From: Eretmocerus hayati | Lineage: Eukaryota; Arthropoda; Insecta; Hymenoptera; Aphelinidae | NCBI GenBank assembly: GCA_029851415.1 | Contig: CM056741.1 | Location: 65,896,282-65,960,281 of the forward strand | Direction of reading: 5' to 3' | DNA length: 64,000 nt | Part shown: positions 1-10,439 of the stretch, in pieces | Layout of the letters: every line of letters starts with the position of its first letter | Numbering within the stretch: the stretch's first letter is position 1 | The notes under the pieces: generated by a model | The model's database searches: none | Seen by the model: only the letters and a program-made list of their open reading frames with translations | Told to the model about the DNA's origin: nothing | Program-made: the position numbers and the translations under genes

Positions 1-354
1 TTGGGATGTCGAGAAAATCGTTCCCAATGGGAACAACATCTATTAGAGCTGATGAGATACAAGATACGCTCGTATTTTCACAAGAATTCTAGTCGTGATA
101 CTGAAATTCCAGTGGAGATACTGGAGTGTGGCGAAGTTACCCCACCCCAGGTTTTGTGAAAAGCGTTTTGCTTCTCAAGACCGTATCTTCAAACAGGATT
201 CTCAAATCGAGTTCTACCTTACGCCAATCAGAAGCTAAGATTCTGAGCTTTCGATTGGTTACTAATACGGGTAGGATTTGCGGTAATCTCTCCGGGTTTT
301 ACGAAAAACAATGCCAAAAAAGTCAAAAGTGTGGCAAAGTTACCCCACTTGACG
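1..354. other. Flank with a duplicated short motif, no gene
   Basis: GTGGCRAAGTTACCCCA occurs at about 128 and again at about 331, about 203 bp apart. Nothing coding is recognised. Confidence 0.4.
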
Positions 355-1323
355 GTAGATTTTTCTATTTTTTTCTGGTGTAGGATACCATATAGATTAC
401 TAAAACATAAAATGGAATAATTTTTGGCCATGGCAAAAAATTACAACAACAAAATAGTGAAAATTTCAGCATTTTTTTCCCCTATTTTGCGTACAGTGAT
501 TCTGGATTACACATTATATCGTTTATGCCTCGACCGTGTTGTAGCTGGTTCAATTCTCTACAGACTGAGAAAAAAATCATCTCTCTACCGGTTTTCCAAC
601 CCCCGGTATTTAGCAACAAAGAAAGGGTTGAGTCGAATTCCACCCCTACCTGTAACTCCATGGAAAATGCACTAATCATCCTGTAAGTAGTAGGATATAT
701 GTATTTCATGTTCCACAATTTCCATGCCAAATTTCACGAAAATCGGTCCATTAACAACGGAGCACTTGCAATTTGTTTATAAAAATTAGTCGATTTCGCC
801 ATGACTACCAAAACGCTCCATGACCAGATAGACAAAAAATTCTGAATCAGGGACCTTTCTGGAACCTTCAACAACAATAACCAACCATAATATCAATTTT
901 TTATTGATTTTGCTCAGTCCCAGGTACAATTGTTTATAATTTTCGGATTTTCGACATTTTATTTTGTGCACAGGGACTGGGAAAGTCAATAAATTAAAAA
1001 AATTCTTTTCGATTCTTGTAGTTCTATTTTTTTTTCTGAATTTAAAAAAAAGGAACGTTATCCTCGGACGTTCTGGGCCCGACTTACGTTTTTTTGTTTA
1101 TCTCATTGTTCCTAAACAATTGGACCTGGAAGGCTGTCTCTTGGGGAAGATATGGACAAGACCCGAGACTTTGATAAAAAAATTATTGGAACTACGTACC
1201 TGGGCTTTTCTCGCCACTGTTGTTGTTAGAAGTTGTTGTAGATTTCGGCTGTATCCGAAACCGCCTAGTGGCGGCGGAGTGGGGGTGCTCTCTCTGGGCG
1301 CCGCGAGGCCCCGCAGAAAACGA
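355..1323 (+). repeat. Left arm of ~970-bp inverted repeat
   Basis: Pairs with 1961-2930 on the opposite strand over its whole length at roughly 90% identity by eye, with a 637-bp spacer (1324-1960). The open frames inside mirror each other on the two strands and are not genes. A long-TIR DNA transposon or foldback element is the simplest reading. Confidence 0.85.
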
Positions 1324-1960
1324 AGCACGCTCTTCAAAATCGAGCGCGCTGGAAAATTTTGCAACATCTCGGCTTCTACCTAACCTTTTTCTTTCATTAT
1401 TTTCTTAAAAAAGGGGGAGCTCGTCGAAAAAAACATAATGAAGTATGTTTCAGGTGGATTGACTGGATTTTTGGATGTATAAAAATATAGACATCTCGAG
1501 TGAAATTTTTACCTCTACGTTCTTGATCCGTTTTGGTGTTAGAAAGCCTTCCAAAGCGTTTATACTTCGTGAATAGTTCAAAGAAAGTTGTTGCTGAATC
1601 ATGAGACAACTTTCATTTTCTTTATCTCATTTGAAAAAAATTCAATTTTGAAATTTCTTTCCATGATCCGAAAATTTTGCGGGATATTTCAGTAATAGTT
1701 GAGTTGAACTAGCAGGATGTAGATATATTTTCATTATCTTCATGGAGTTCACTGATGAATACTTATGACCAGATACAATTGTTCTAAATATTATTCATCT
1801 GTTGAAGTCGACTCGTTGCGCCTCCGAAAATCAGTAGACGTACTCTGGTCCTCAGACTGAATCGCAACTTGGGTAGATTCATCTTGAAGTTGGGAATCGA
1901 TCAAGATTTCTACAGTATTATTCATCATACTGTATTAATCACTGTTATTCATCAATATGA
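1324..1960. other. Spacer of the large inverted repeat, no gene
   Basis: AT-rich single-copy-looking sequence between the two ~970-bp arms. No transposase motif is seen in any frame. Confidence 0.4.
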
Positions 1961-2930
1961 TCGTTTTCTGCGGGGCCGCGTGGCGCCGAGAGAGAGTACC
2001 CCCACTCCGCCGCCACTTGCCGGTTCCGGAAACAGCCGAAATTTACAACAACTTCTAACAACAACAGTGGCGAGGAAAGCCCAGGTACATAGTTCCAATA
2101 ATTTTTTTATTGAAGTTTCGGGTCTTGTCCATATCTTCCCCAAGAGACAGCCTTCTAGGTCCAATTGTTTAGGAACAATGATTTAAACAAAAAAAAAACG
2201 TAACTCGGGCCCAGAACGTTCTAGGATAACATTCCATTTCTTTAAATTTAGAAAAAATGGAACTACAAGAATCGAAAAAAATTTTTTCAATTTGTTGACT
2301 TTCCGAGAGCCCCTGTGCGCAAAATGAAATGTCGAAAATCCGAAAATTATAAGCGATTGCACCTGGGGCTGAGCAAAATCAATAAAAAATTGATGTTATG
2401 GTTGGTTATTGTTGTTGAAGGTTTCAGGAAGATCCCTGATTCTGAGTTTTTTGTCTATCTGGTCCTGGAGCGTTTTGGTAGTCATGGCAAAATCGACTAA
2501 TTTTTATAAACAAATTGCAAGCGCTCCGTTGTTAATGGACCAATTCCAGTGAAATTTGGTATGGATATTGTGGAACATGAAATACATATATCCTACGACT
2601 TAAAGGATGATTCGTGCATTTTCCGTGGAGTTACAGGTAGGGGTGGGATTCGACTCAACCCTTTCTTTGTTGCTAATTACCGGGGGTTGGAAAACCGATA
2701 GAGAGATGAATTTACTTTCAATCTATAGAGAATTGAACCAGCTACAACATGGTCGAGGCATAAACGATATAATATGTAATCCAGAACCACTGTACGCAAA
2801 ATAGTGAAAAAGTGCTGAAATTTTCACTATTTTGTTGTTGTAATGTTTTGCCACGGCCAAAAATTGTTCCATTTTATATTTTAGTATTCTATATGGTAAC
2901 CCACACCAGAGAAAAAATAGAAACATCTAC
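1961..2930 (-). repeat. Right arm of ~970-bp inverted repeat
   Basis: Inverted partner of 355-1323. The innermost matching bases are TCGTTTTCTGCGGGGCC here against GGCCCCGCAGAAAACGA on the left. The outermost matching bases are GTAGAT / ATCTAC. Confidence 0.85.
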
Positions 2931-3657
2931 TACTATATTTTTCAAGAACCAATGTTCCATTTACTGGCCTACATTATAAGCTTGCTTTTCATCGTGGATC
3001 ATTCGCCTAACAGAAGTGTCCAAACCAATTAGTCTCATTATTTATACGTCATTGCTGGATGATCTAATACTTGATCACCCTGCATAATTTCACTCGTGCA
3101 TTTTTATACATTTTATGAACCTAATGTCTCGGCTGTGCGTAGATAAGATCCATGAGACGAGATACAGATAATCCGTTTTAGCGCATCGGCCGCCGAAGCG
3201 AACTTTTGATTGTTTCACAAGGGTCGTAGTGAACAAATATAGAACGAAAGGCGAGTTTTCATAGTTTATGCTCGTTTGGGAACTGGATTCTCTCTTCGAC
3301 GCAAATGTAGAGTATATTGGAGTGAACATCTTTAAGCGCATCGACCCTATTCTTATAGGGAGATGAGTTGCCACAAAATGTTGACATAGAAAATATATTT
3401 CGGCAATTATAAAGTAGGGATAGCATACTGAAATATAAAAATGTGAGATCTTCCCCCTCTCTGGTTGCTGGTTAGTACGAGGGAATCTACTGACACTAAT
3501 TGTCCTAAAATCCCTTGCAAACAGTATGTTTCCGCAATACTCATAAAATACCTTTTTTTATGTTTGTGAATAATTTCCGGATGTTAATTTTCCAACTGCG
3601 CTGCTTAAATGTCTGTGCTGGCGCAGAACAGAGGCTTGAATTCGACACAAACTACTC
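2931..3657. other. Upstream region of gene A, no recognised exon
   Basis: It should contain part of the first intron or the leader exon of gene A. I see no convincing TATA/initiator pair and no coding motif. Confidence 0.3.
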
Positions 3658-3701
3658 TTTTGCAGGAATACGTCAGGAATACAAGAATATTCAGGAACAG
3701 A
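3658..3701 (+). promoter_or_regulatory. Gene A splice acceptor and 5'UTR remnant
   Basis: A pyrimidine-rich acceptor ends at 3665 and is followed by 36 nt without an upstream ATG before the chosen start. It argues that gene A has a non-coding first exon further left. I could not place that exon. Confidence 0.5.
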
Positions 3702-3921
3702 ATGTCGCAATCTGACAATGAAAATCTGGAAGGCTTGAGTGCTATAGAGGAAGTGGAGAAAAAGTTTGATTCATATCCGCAACTATTTATCGGCGGTACT
3801 CAAGTGAAGATTGATTTAGAGGATCTGGATGAATATCACACAGAGAAAGCGGAACGAGAGCTACGAGAAACTCCGGAGACTGTTCAAGAAGCGTTCAAAA
3901 TTCTCTACGACTTATTAGCAG
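3702..3921 (+). CDS. Gene A exon 1 (residues 1-73, phase-1 end)
   Basis: Starts at ATG (MSQSDNENLE) and ends at donor CAG|GTGACA. It encodes an acidic N-terminus and the first CRAL-TRIO N helices, including the family signature RELRETPE. The open frame runs upstream to 3609, but a good acceptor at 3658-3665 falls inside that extension, so the longer start is unlikely. Confidence 0.9.
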
Positions 3922-6900
3922 GTGACAAAATACTCAATCCTCATCATTATTTCGATTCAAAAGACGCACAGGGTGTCCTGAAAGACTGCCCCACCCTCTC
4001 TCAATACCCGAAAATGGGTCTTAATATATAAAAATCACGGAACAAGTATCTCTTGAATAGTGCGGGGGGGGGGGGGAATGAATCTCATCTGACCTTGAAT
4101 GTGTCAATTTCTTAGAAAACCTTTAGGGCTCATTCGGGAGTCGAAAGTATCTGCACAACTGTCTAGGTTAGGGAGGTTCCTCTCAGAGAAGTTTCTCAGA
4201 CTTATTTCGACCCTTAGCCTATGATCTTGAGCATAATTCTTACCCTGATTGGAGGTCAACTTGAACTGCAGTATGGTTATTCCTATTTTCGACTCTGGAT
4301 ATAAACGCGATGAATTTTAAGTTCAGATGGCTCTATCAATTCCGTTTAAGGTCACAAGTCTCTGAATAGCAGTTCGACGTGCCAGAGCTGCAATAATCTG
4401 GATCAGGGGGACTACTTAGACGAAAAAAATCGCAGACTCCGTTTAACCCTTGACTTGTGCCCTTGAGCACAACCTTGACCCTCATTAGAAGTCAACTCAA
4501 ACATGAGTATGGTTATTTCTATTTTTGACTTTGAATCCCGAAATTGTGATGAATTTTCAAGGGACAAACGGAGTCTGGAAGTTTTCTGAAAATAGCCCCG
4601 CCGACCCAGAATATTGCCTCAACTGTGGCACGTTGAACCATGATTTGAAGACTTGTAACTTCTGAGTGATCTCTGACGGATCTTCTACGGATTCGCAGAA
4701 AATAATATCTCGATCCAAAACCGCCACATTTTCAGGATCGAATGAACGAGCAGTATCTGACCAATAATGAAAGTCAAGTTTATACTCAAGGTCACAGGTC
4801 AAGAGTCCAAACAAGCCTGAGGAAATTTTCTTAGAGGAAGCTTCCTAATCTTTTTTCTCTCTGTTAATGTATTTTCAACCTCTTTTCGAGATTATTTTGG
4901 GGTGGGTTCCGAACCACCGAAACCACCGAAAGGCACTTATAAAAATTCACATTGGTACCGGCCGAGATTCGAACCCCAGCCTTATGTTAAACCACTGTCC
5001 AGGTACACTGGACCCCCAAATGACCCCTAGAGGCCATCTAAGAAATTCACATTTCGTTGCATAAAATTTTGTGATTTTTCAGAACGCGGAGCCAAGAAGA
5101 AGTTTCATTTTGGAAGATTCAGTTCGAACTTCGAAAAGTCTCCAAGGTCAAAGCTGAGTCCATTTTTGAGCTTCCGTCTTGGTTTTAGGAGATACTTGTT
5201 TCGGGGTTTTTTGATACTCGCAGTCATTTTCGAATTTTGAGGGGGAGAATTATTTTAGGGACAATTTGTATATTACTCGGTAGCGAAGCAAGGTGCTGTA
5301 GGAAATTATAGTTGATCAAGATCACATGCACCCCTGTAAGAAATTCAAAAACAATCTCAGCAAGTTACCGAGGGATGAGTTAAAGCTCCAAACTCTCAGT
5401 GAGTCAATTTCAATCCATCAATGTCAATTGTTTTGTTGATTGGCACCTATACTGAAACTGATTCAATAAATAATAGTTTGCTCACTCGTGGCAAACTTCT
5501 CATGAGTAGTTTTGACCTTAGAGTCTGAAAAATGGACGGAAGGAGTGGAGTGTAATATTAGTCCAAAAAGAAATAGAGTGATCTGATTCATTCATCTCGG
5601 TTCGAAGCACGGAAGCAATTCCCAGTTAAAAGCTTCCAATCATGAGAATCTTGACTCAAAATTGACTCATACTCTTTCCTTTGAAAAAAAAAAAAAAAAA
5701 CATGGCTTGTATTCAAATTACATTTTACCTCACGAAATAGGTTGCGAGTTCATTTGAATATCTATGACTTGGACCATGACGATGTGATGTATCCAAAATG
5801 TGAGAACAGAAAAAGTACACGTGGAATCTGCTCAATGATACTAATTCATGCTGAAGGTTTCTGATCAGGATCTATGTCTGTTACAGAAGAAGAAGACTTG
5901 TACATACCTCTGGAAGAGAAGCACCTGCGAAGATTCCTTCGAAGATGTAAATGGTATCCGAAAAGCGCCTTCAAACTGGTACGTTGGCCAAATTTCAACC
6001 ATAGTCTATTATACATATACAATGCTCAGAATCACTGCTGTTGGTGGAAGACGCGAGGGTGCATAATTTTGAAAAGCCCTATATATTTTTTGAGGGGAAA
6101 TAAATCATCGGTCGGGTTCGTTTGAGATCAAATAGTGAAAAGACTTAAACCTTTCGGGATATTCAAAGCTGATGAAATATCACTTAAGTCGTGTCTCTTA
6201 CGATTTCTACACGTAAACCATCATTGTTCATTTCCCTAAAAATTCATGGGAAACAACTTGGAATGTGATTTTATAGATCAAACAACCCCCGAATGAGAAG
6301 AAAAAACAATAAATTTACGCTAATACATTTTTATGGTTCAGTTTCAGACCTGAAAAGTGTCCTTGTCTGCAGGTACTTTCAGTCTATCAAATGAGTACAT
6401 ATTCGACCAATAAGAAAAGATCTCATTATTATTTCGAAACAGTTATCAGAAACTACCACCCAGAGTGTTTGAATAGTGATGGGACCCAACCAGAGCAGTT
6501 CTAAAACCTAATCATTCTTTGATTTGGCAGATAAAACGGTATCACGAGTTCAAGTACAATCATCCAGAATTCTACGGGAACTTGATCCCAAGTAATGAAA
6601 GAGCGATTTTCACATCAGGAGTTCTTACTCCATTGCCTCGTCGGGCATCGGATGGAACAAGAGTTGTCGTCGTTGAGGCTGGTCGCAAATGGGATCCCAA
6701 AGTCGTCTCACTCAATCAGATATTCAGAGGAGTTATGTGTGTCATGGAAGTTGCTTTAACTGAGCCCAAGACGCAGGTATAACGGATTTTTCTTGAAATA
6801 CATGACTTTCTACTATAGCAAATTGAGAGGCAGACGTCATTACGGAATGTAAAAATCCACATACAAATGGGTCGTAAGACACGGTTTCCTTGCGAATATT

Positions 6901-9900
6901 GGTGCACCGGTCATTGATTAATTTACAATATACTACGATTTTTCTGAATCCATTCTATTTAGCTGGTCCATTCGAAAAGTATTATGTAGTTAATTCAGAA
7001 TATTGAAAAGAATGAGAACAGAATGGTCGTGAATATGTATCATCAAACATTTTGATCGCTTGCATCTCATATTTTCTAGCGACTGCGCTCATTGCATACG
7101 AATAGATCAAAAGAAAAAAGCACGACTCGGTCTTCAACAAAGTCAGCATCAGTAATTGTAGCTGATAAATTTTGGGTGTAAGCGTGCTAAAACCACATAA
7201 TTTTTTTCCGTGATCATGTACAGAAATATTTCAGAGCAATTTGATACCATCAATACATTCTTACAGGTTTCTGGAGTGAGGCTTGTCATTGATATGGACG
7301 GTTTGACTTTGAACCAAGTAACTTACTACACTCCAAGTTTTGCCGCTGGGGTTATAGAATTTGTACGCTGTGCAATGCCAGGTCGTCTGAAAGGTGTACA
7401 TATCATCAACCAGTCGTCCATATTTGACATCGTTTACGCCTTCTTCAAGCCATTTTTGCAGGTTAGTGATGGACTATTACAGTCTCTTTAATTAAAAAAG
7501 CCCAGCCAGTTGTTCCCATTTAACACGCCAGAAAACGAGTTGTCGAACGATTGTTACTGTTCAACTTCGATTCGGCCAACCATCGCTCAGCTCAAATGAA
7601 ATGATAATTTTGATGAGATGGGAATGAAAATACGCCTCTTCTAAGAATTCGAAGTTACAACAGTTCGTTATAGAGTAATTCCACGTCAATTCAGCAAGGT
7701 TTTCTCCGACCATTTTGCTTTCTCGAAGAGAAAGTATTGTATCGGTGCGGAAATTTTTGCAAAAAAATTTTCCGAATTTCCCACTTTTGACCCCTTAATT
7801 GGAACAATAGCCAAATGAAAGTTAGTCCATCTTATTCTCCTCGCCGAGATCTATAAAATGGTACCCTTGTACAGTGTACACTCCCCCCGACACGCACAAC
7901 GCTCTCTGTGAAATATTTTCAAACACGCATTGCTTATGTCCGTATGTATGTGTGTCTGTATGTTGTCTTCCCTTTGTCACGAGATATCTCCTGAACCCCT
8001 GGATCAGTCTTCTTCAAACTTTGAGGGTTCGTTCTAAATTGATCAGCGATGAGCCCAGTCTCTTGACAGCTCCATACTCTCACTACTCCCTCTCCCACGT
8101 TCAACTGATTGCCTAAATTTCAACACCATTTTCAGACCCTGTTGGTCCGAATGTTCTAACACCTCCGATTCTCAATATAAACGACCACTCATTGTTGTCC
8201 AAGTATTCTTCGATCGTTCTAAAGAGATTGGTTAATACGGAATTTTGATAGAAATTTTGATTTTTTTAAATTGAATTTTTTTATTTCACGTTCTATGTCC
8301 CCCGAAATTTGGCCAACGCCTGTATGCGAGCCTGTATGGATCTCTCTGAAAATTCGACACATTATTCAGCTTCTTTGGGCGTCGGGCCCAGTCACTTTTG
8401 ACGATTATCTGCCGATCCATATTGATACGAATAGTCGTTTTTATATGAATTTCACTTTTCGTCTTTAAATTTTTTCATGAAAAATTTTTGAACTTCCCTT
8501 TTTTGACCCCCCAGCTCAATTCCTACGTAAACGAACATTGATTTACTTTATTCTACTTGCCGAGATCTATCGAATGGTACCCCTATACATCCATCTCCGA
8601 TTACATAGCACAGTCAGTGAATTATTTGAAAGTAAACCTTGTGTGTGTCCGTATGTATGTGGTGTGTATGTATGTTGTTTTCTCATTGTCATCGTACCTC
8701 TCCTAAACCTTTCTAGCAATGTACATAAAAATTTCGGGATTTGTTCTCAATGTATCAGTGATGTCAATATTTCAATGTCATATACGAGTTGAATATTTGG
8801 TCTCGTCGATCTTGAAGGACGGTGGGGAACTAAATAAATTCCCAAATTTTCATGATGGAAATTTTATTGCAACGTTTCGTCCACTAGGTTTTGTGGACCT
8901 CATCAGGCTTCAGGTTTGTTATTCTTTAGATCGCCATGATATTTTTTGAACGATCTTGTAATAGAGCACAGACATAACGTCTAGCTCCAGTCAATACAAT
9001 TAATGGACTCACTCTATTTACTTGACCTATTGCCAAAGTCGATTCCGTCAAATGATGTGGTACGCTACTGCCAAAGAGTCCTTGAAGTTATGAGAAGGCT
9101 ACGTAGGGTTCGCAGATTTCACTCTTGACATTCTTGTTTTGATTTGAGTGGCTACAAATCCACTTCTAGTGCATCAAATAGACTTTTACAATAGTTCGTC
9201 TTGAAGAAAATTTCAAGGGCTATCGTTCAAAAATAGTTTCACGAGCGCAAAATCTAATGGGCATGCTGGTGAGGCCATTTTCTGTTCAAAAATGTGTTTT
9301 GAAAATGCTTTTTCAGTGTTTTTACGACTTTTAATGACTCTAACGATTCTCAGGAAATACATTTTCGATGTGAAAAGACTCGGAAAATACGATGAAAATG
9401 AATTCAGAGCTTTACAAGGAGTTCCGGCTTCATGAGAAGTCATTTTCTACTTTTTTTGACATTTTTACGCACAAAAAAAATTCCAGAGAAGCCATATCTC
9501 AGAAGAAATACTCCAAATTTCTTTTACGTGTAGTTTGGAACAATATCAATCGAAAAAAAATTGAAAAAAATTTTTGTTGGGGGGTCAAAAAAGATATGGG
9601 CTACTCCGTGAATCAAGGTTATTTTGAGTCTGGCAAGGACGAGAACGGCTTTTAGAGAGCTTTGCGGGTGATCAATCGATATTTTTTTGACCCTTCTTTC
9701 GAATGCCGTAAGCCGAATTGCGATTGGTGAGAATGGTCAAAAGTTATATGCAAATTGCCGAGGCAATGTTCCAAATTTTGGATTTATGGCAAAAACCCTA
9801 TAAACTGTTGGAACAATTTTTTTTTCAACACTGTGAAACGGGAGAAATACCCATGGAGGGATAAAAAAATGGTCAAAGAAAACCTTGCTGAGTTGACGTG

Positions 9901-10439
9901 GAATTACTCTATAATTTTTTCCAATACTTTTGCAGTTGAGGCTAACCGACGAGTTGTCGAATACAACTTAAGCGATTAAAATTATTTGACAAATTGTTCT
10001 GAATTTGAATCAGCCAAAGTTTTTGCGTATAAGGTAAGAATCGAATTCTGTAGTCAAGATGCACGGCACGTGGCGTCCACGTGACTAATTTTGGTATCTC
10101 TGGAATTTAACTTTGAATGCACTCTAATCAATGAATTCGTCTCGTTCTTCAGGGGAAATTACGAGATAGGATCTATTTCCATGGCGGAGATAGGTCGTCA
10201 ATTTTATCTCATATTGATGCGAAAACGTTACCAAAAAAATATGGTGGTAATTTTGACTTCCCGGAGGAGCCTATCGGCGAGCCACTTTTTCAGAATGCGT
10301 GCATTTATGAAAAATATTTTGAAGGTAAGGTGTTGGATCTGGCAATAATCTCCCCATTTTCAATTGAGTTCGAAACATTTGAAGTGCCTAAAATATCATT
10401 TTAGAGTTGAGTAGATTTGGGTACTCTTCGGAAAACTGA
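3702..10439 (+). CDS. Gene A: CRAL-TRIO domain lipid-transfer protein (alpha-tocopherol transfer protein-like), 6 exons
   Basis: Spliced coding sequence: 3702-3921, 5887-5978, 6531-6776, 7267-7461, 10153-10324, 10405-10439; 960 nt, 319 residues plus TGA. Every junction is GT..AG and the frame stays open throughout. Residues about 55-110 form the helical CRAL-TRIO N region (RELRETPE, then FLRRCKWYPKSA). Residues about 130-290 form the Sec14-like lipid-binding fold: the strand LVIDMDGL, the gate helix region VHIINQSSIF..AFFKPFL, and LPKKYGG near the end. The length fits the family (about 290-320). Proteins of this fold are cytosolic carriers of small hydrophobic ligands such as tocopherol, retinoids or phosphoinositides; the ligand cannot be read from sequence. 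There is no signal peptide or membrane segment. I chose ATG 3702 because a splice acceptor (TTTTGCAG) ends at 3665, 36 nt upstream, which implies an upstream non-coding exon. Gene B is its tandem copy. Confidence 0.94.
4064..4076. repeat. Poly-G tract, 13 nt, gene A intron 1
   Basis: Homopolymer of 13 G, 142 bp past the exon 1 donor. Confidence 0.9.
4165..4851. mobile_element. Degenerate TIR element in gene A intron 1
   Basis: About 37-nt imperfect terminal inverted repeats (AGGTTAGGGAGGTTCCTCT at 4165; inverted partner ending 4851, about three quarters matching). The interior contains a 236-bp-spaced direct repeat. No transposase; MITE-like. Confidence 0.55.
4206..4560 (+). repeat. Imperfect direct repeat, ~236-bp spacing
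   Basis: Segments from about 4206 and 4446 both read CCCTT...CTTGAGCA...GTCAACT...AGTATGGTTATT and end GATGAATTTT. Two diverged copies lie inside the 4165-4851 element. Confidence 0.6.
4952..5014 (-). repeat. tRNA-like sequence, possible SINE head
   Basis: On the minus strand it has an A-box-like TGGACAGTGGTTTAA and a B-box-like GGGTTCGAATCTC. GTACC and GGTAC at the ends could pair. The A-to-B distance is too short for a functional tRNA because the anticodon arm is missing. It is a tRNA pseudogene or degraded SINE. Confidence 0.35.
5887..5978 (+). CDS. Gene A exon 2 (residues 74-104)
   Basis: Acceptor CTGTTACAG and donor CTG|GTACGT. It encodes EEEDLYIPLEEKHLRRFLRR followed by CKWYPKSAFKL, the typical end of the CRAL-TRIO N helical domain. 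It is the same length (92 nt) as gene B exon 2. Confidence 0.93.
6531..6776 (+). CDS. Gene A exon 3 (residues 105-186)
   Basis: Acceptor GATTTGGCAG and donor CAG|GTATAA, phase 0 at both ends. It encodes the linker helix (IKRYHEFKYNHPEF) and the start of the lipid-binding domain (VVVVEAGRKWDP, then VSLNQIFRG). It is the same length (246 nt) as gene B exon 3. Confidence 0.94.
7267..7461 (+). CDS. Gene A exon 4 (residues 187-251)
   Basis: Acceptor CTTACAG and donor CAG|GTTAGT. It encodes the CRAL-TRIO core: GVRLVIDMDGLTLNQV, then GVHIINQSSIFDIVYAFFKP. About two thirds of residues match gene B exon 4 by hand alignment, and most differences are conservative. Confidence 0.95.
7669..9913. mobile_element. 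2.2-kb TA-flanked TIR element in gene A intron 4
   Basis: Terminal inverted repeats of about 45 bp start TATAGAGTAATTCCACGTCA at 7669 and end with the inverse at 9913; outer TA on both sides fits Tc1/mariner-type insertion. The interior has no transposase. It holds a diverged internal duplication (about 7735-8060 and 8455-8770), each copy with a CTTGCCGAGATCTATMRAATGG-like core and a GTCCGTATGTATGTG tract. Confidence 0.75.
7735..8770 (+). repeat. Internal direct duplication within the intron 4 element
   Basis: Copies begin near 7735 and 8455. Shared landmarks in order are TTTTTTGACCCC, GCCGAGATCTAT, AATGGTACCC and GTCCGTATGTATGTG. The copies are clearly diverged. Confidence 0.55.
10153..10324 (+). 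CDS. Gene A exon 5 (residues 252-308)
   Basis: Acceptor GTTCTTCAG and donor AAG|GTAAGG, phase-1 end. It encodes GKLRDRIYFHGGDRSS, then the conserved LPKKYGG and FDFPEEP that close the CRAL-TRIO domain. It is separated from exon 4 by a 2.7-kb intron carrying a transposon. Confidence 0.94.
10405..10439 (+). CDS. Gene A exon 6, 35-nt terminal micro-exon
   Basis: Acceptor ATCATTTTAG. In the phase set by exon 5 it reads E-LSRFGYSSEN-stop. The same 35-nt size, phase and Gly-Tyr are found in gene B, and a 32-nt version in gene C, so it is real although too short to show as an ORF. Without it the frame would run into the intron after FEG. Confidence 0.85.

Noticed and set aside
964..2804. Matching open frames at 964-1383, 1098-1367, 1869-2186, 482-730 and 2607-2804
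   Set aside because: All fall in the two arms of the 355-2930 inverted repeat and mirror one another. No domain or start context supports coding.
3609..3701. Longer N-terminus for gene A starting at 3609
   Set aside because: A splice acceptor lies inside the extension, and gene B has no counterpart.
3922..4031. Read-through of gene A exon 1 to a stop at 4031
   Set aside because: The family sequence stops exactly at the CAG|GTGACA donor and resumes in phase at 5887.
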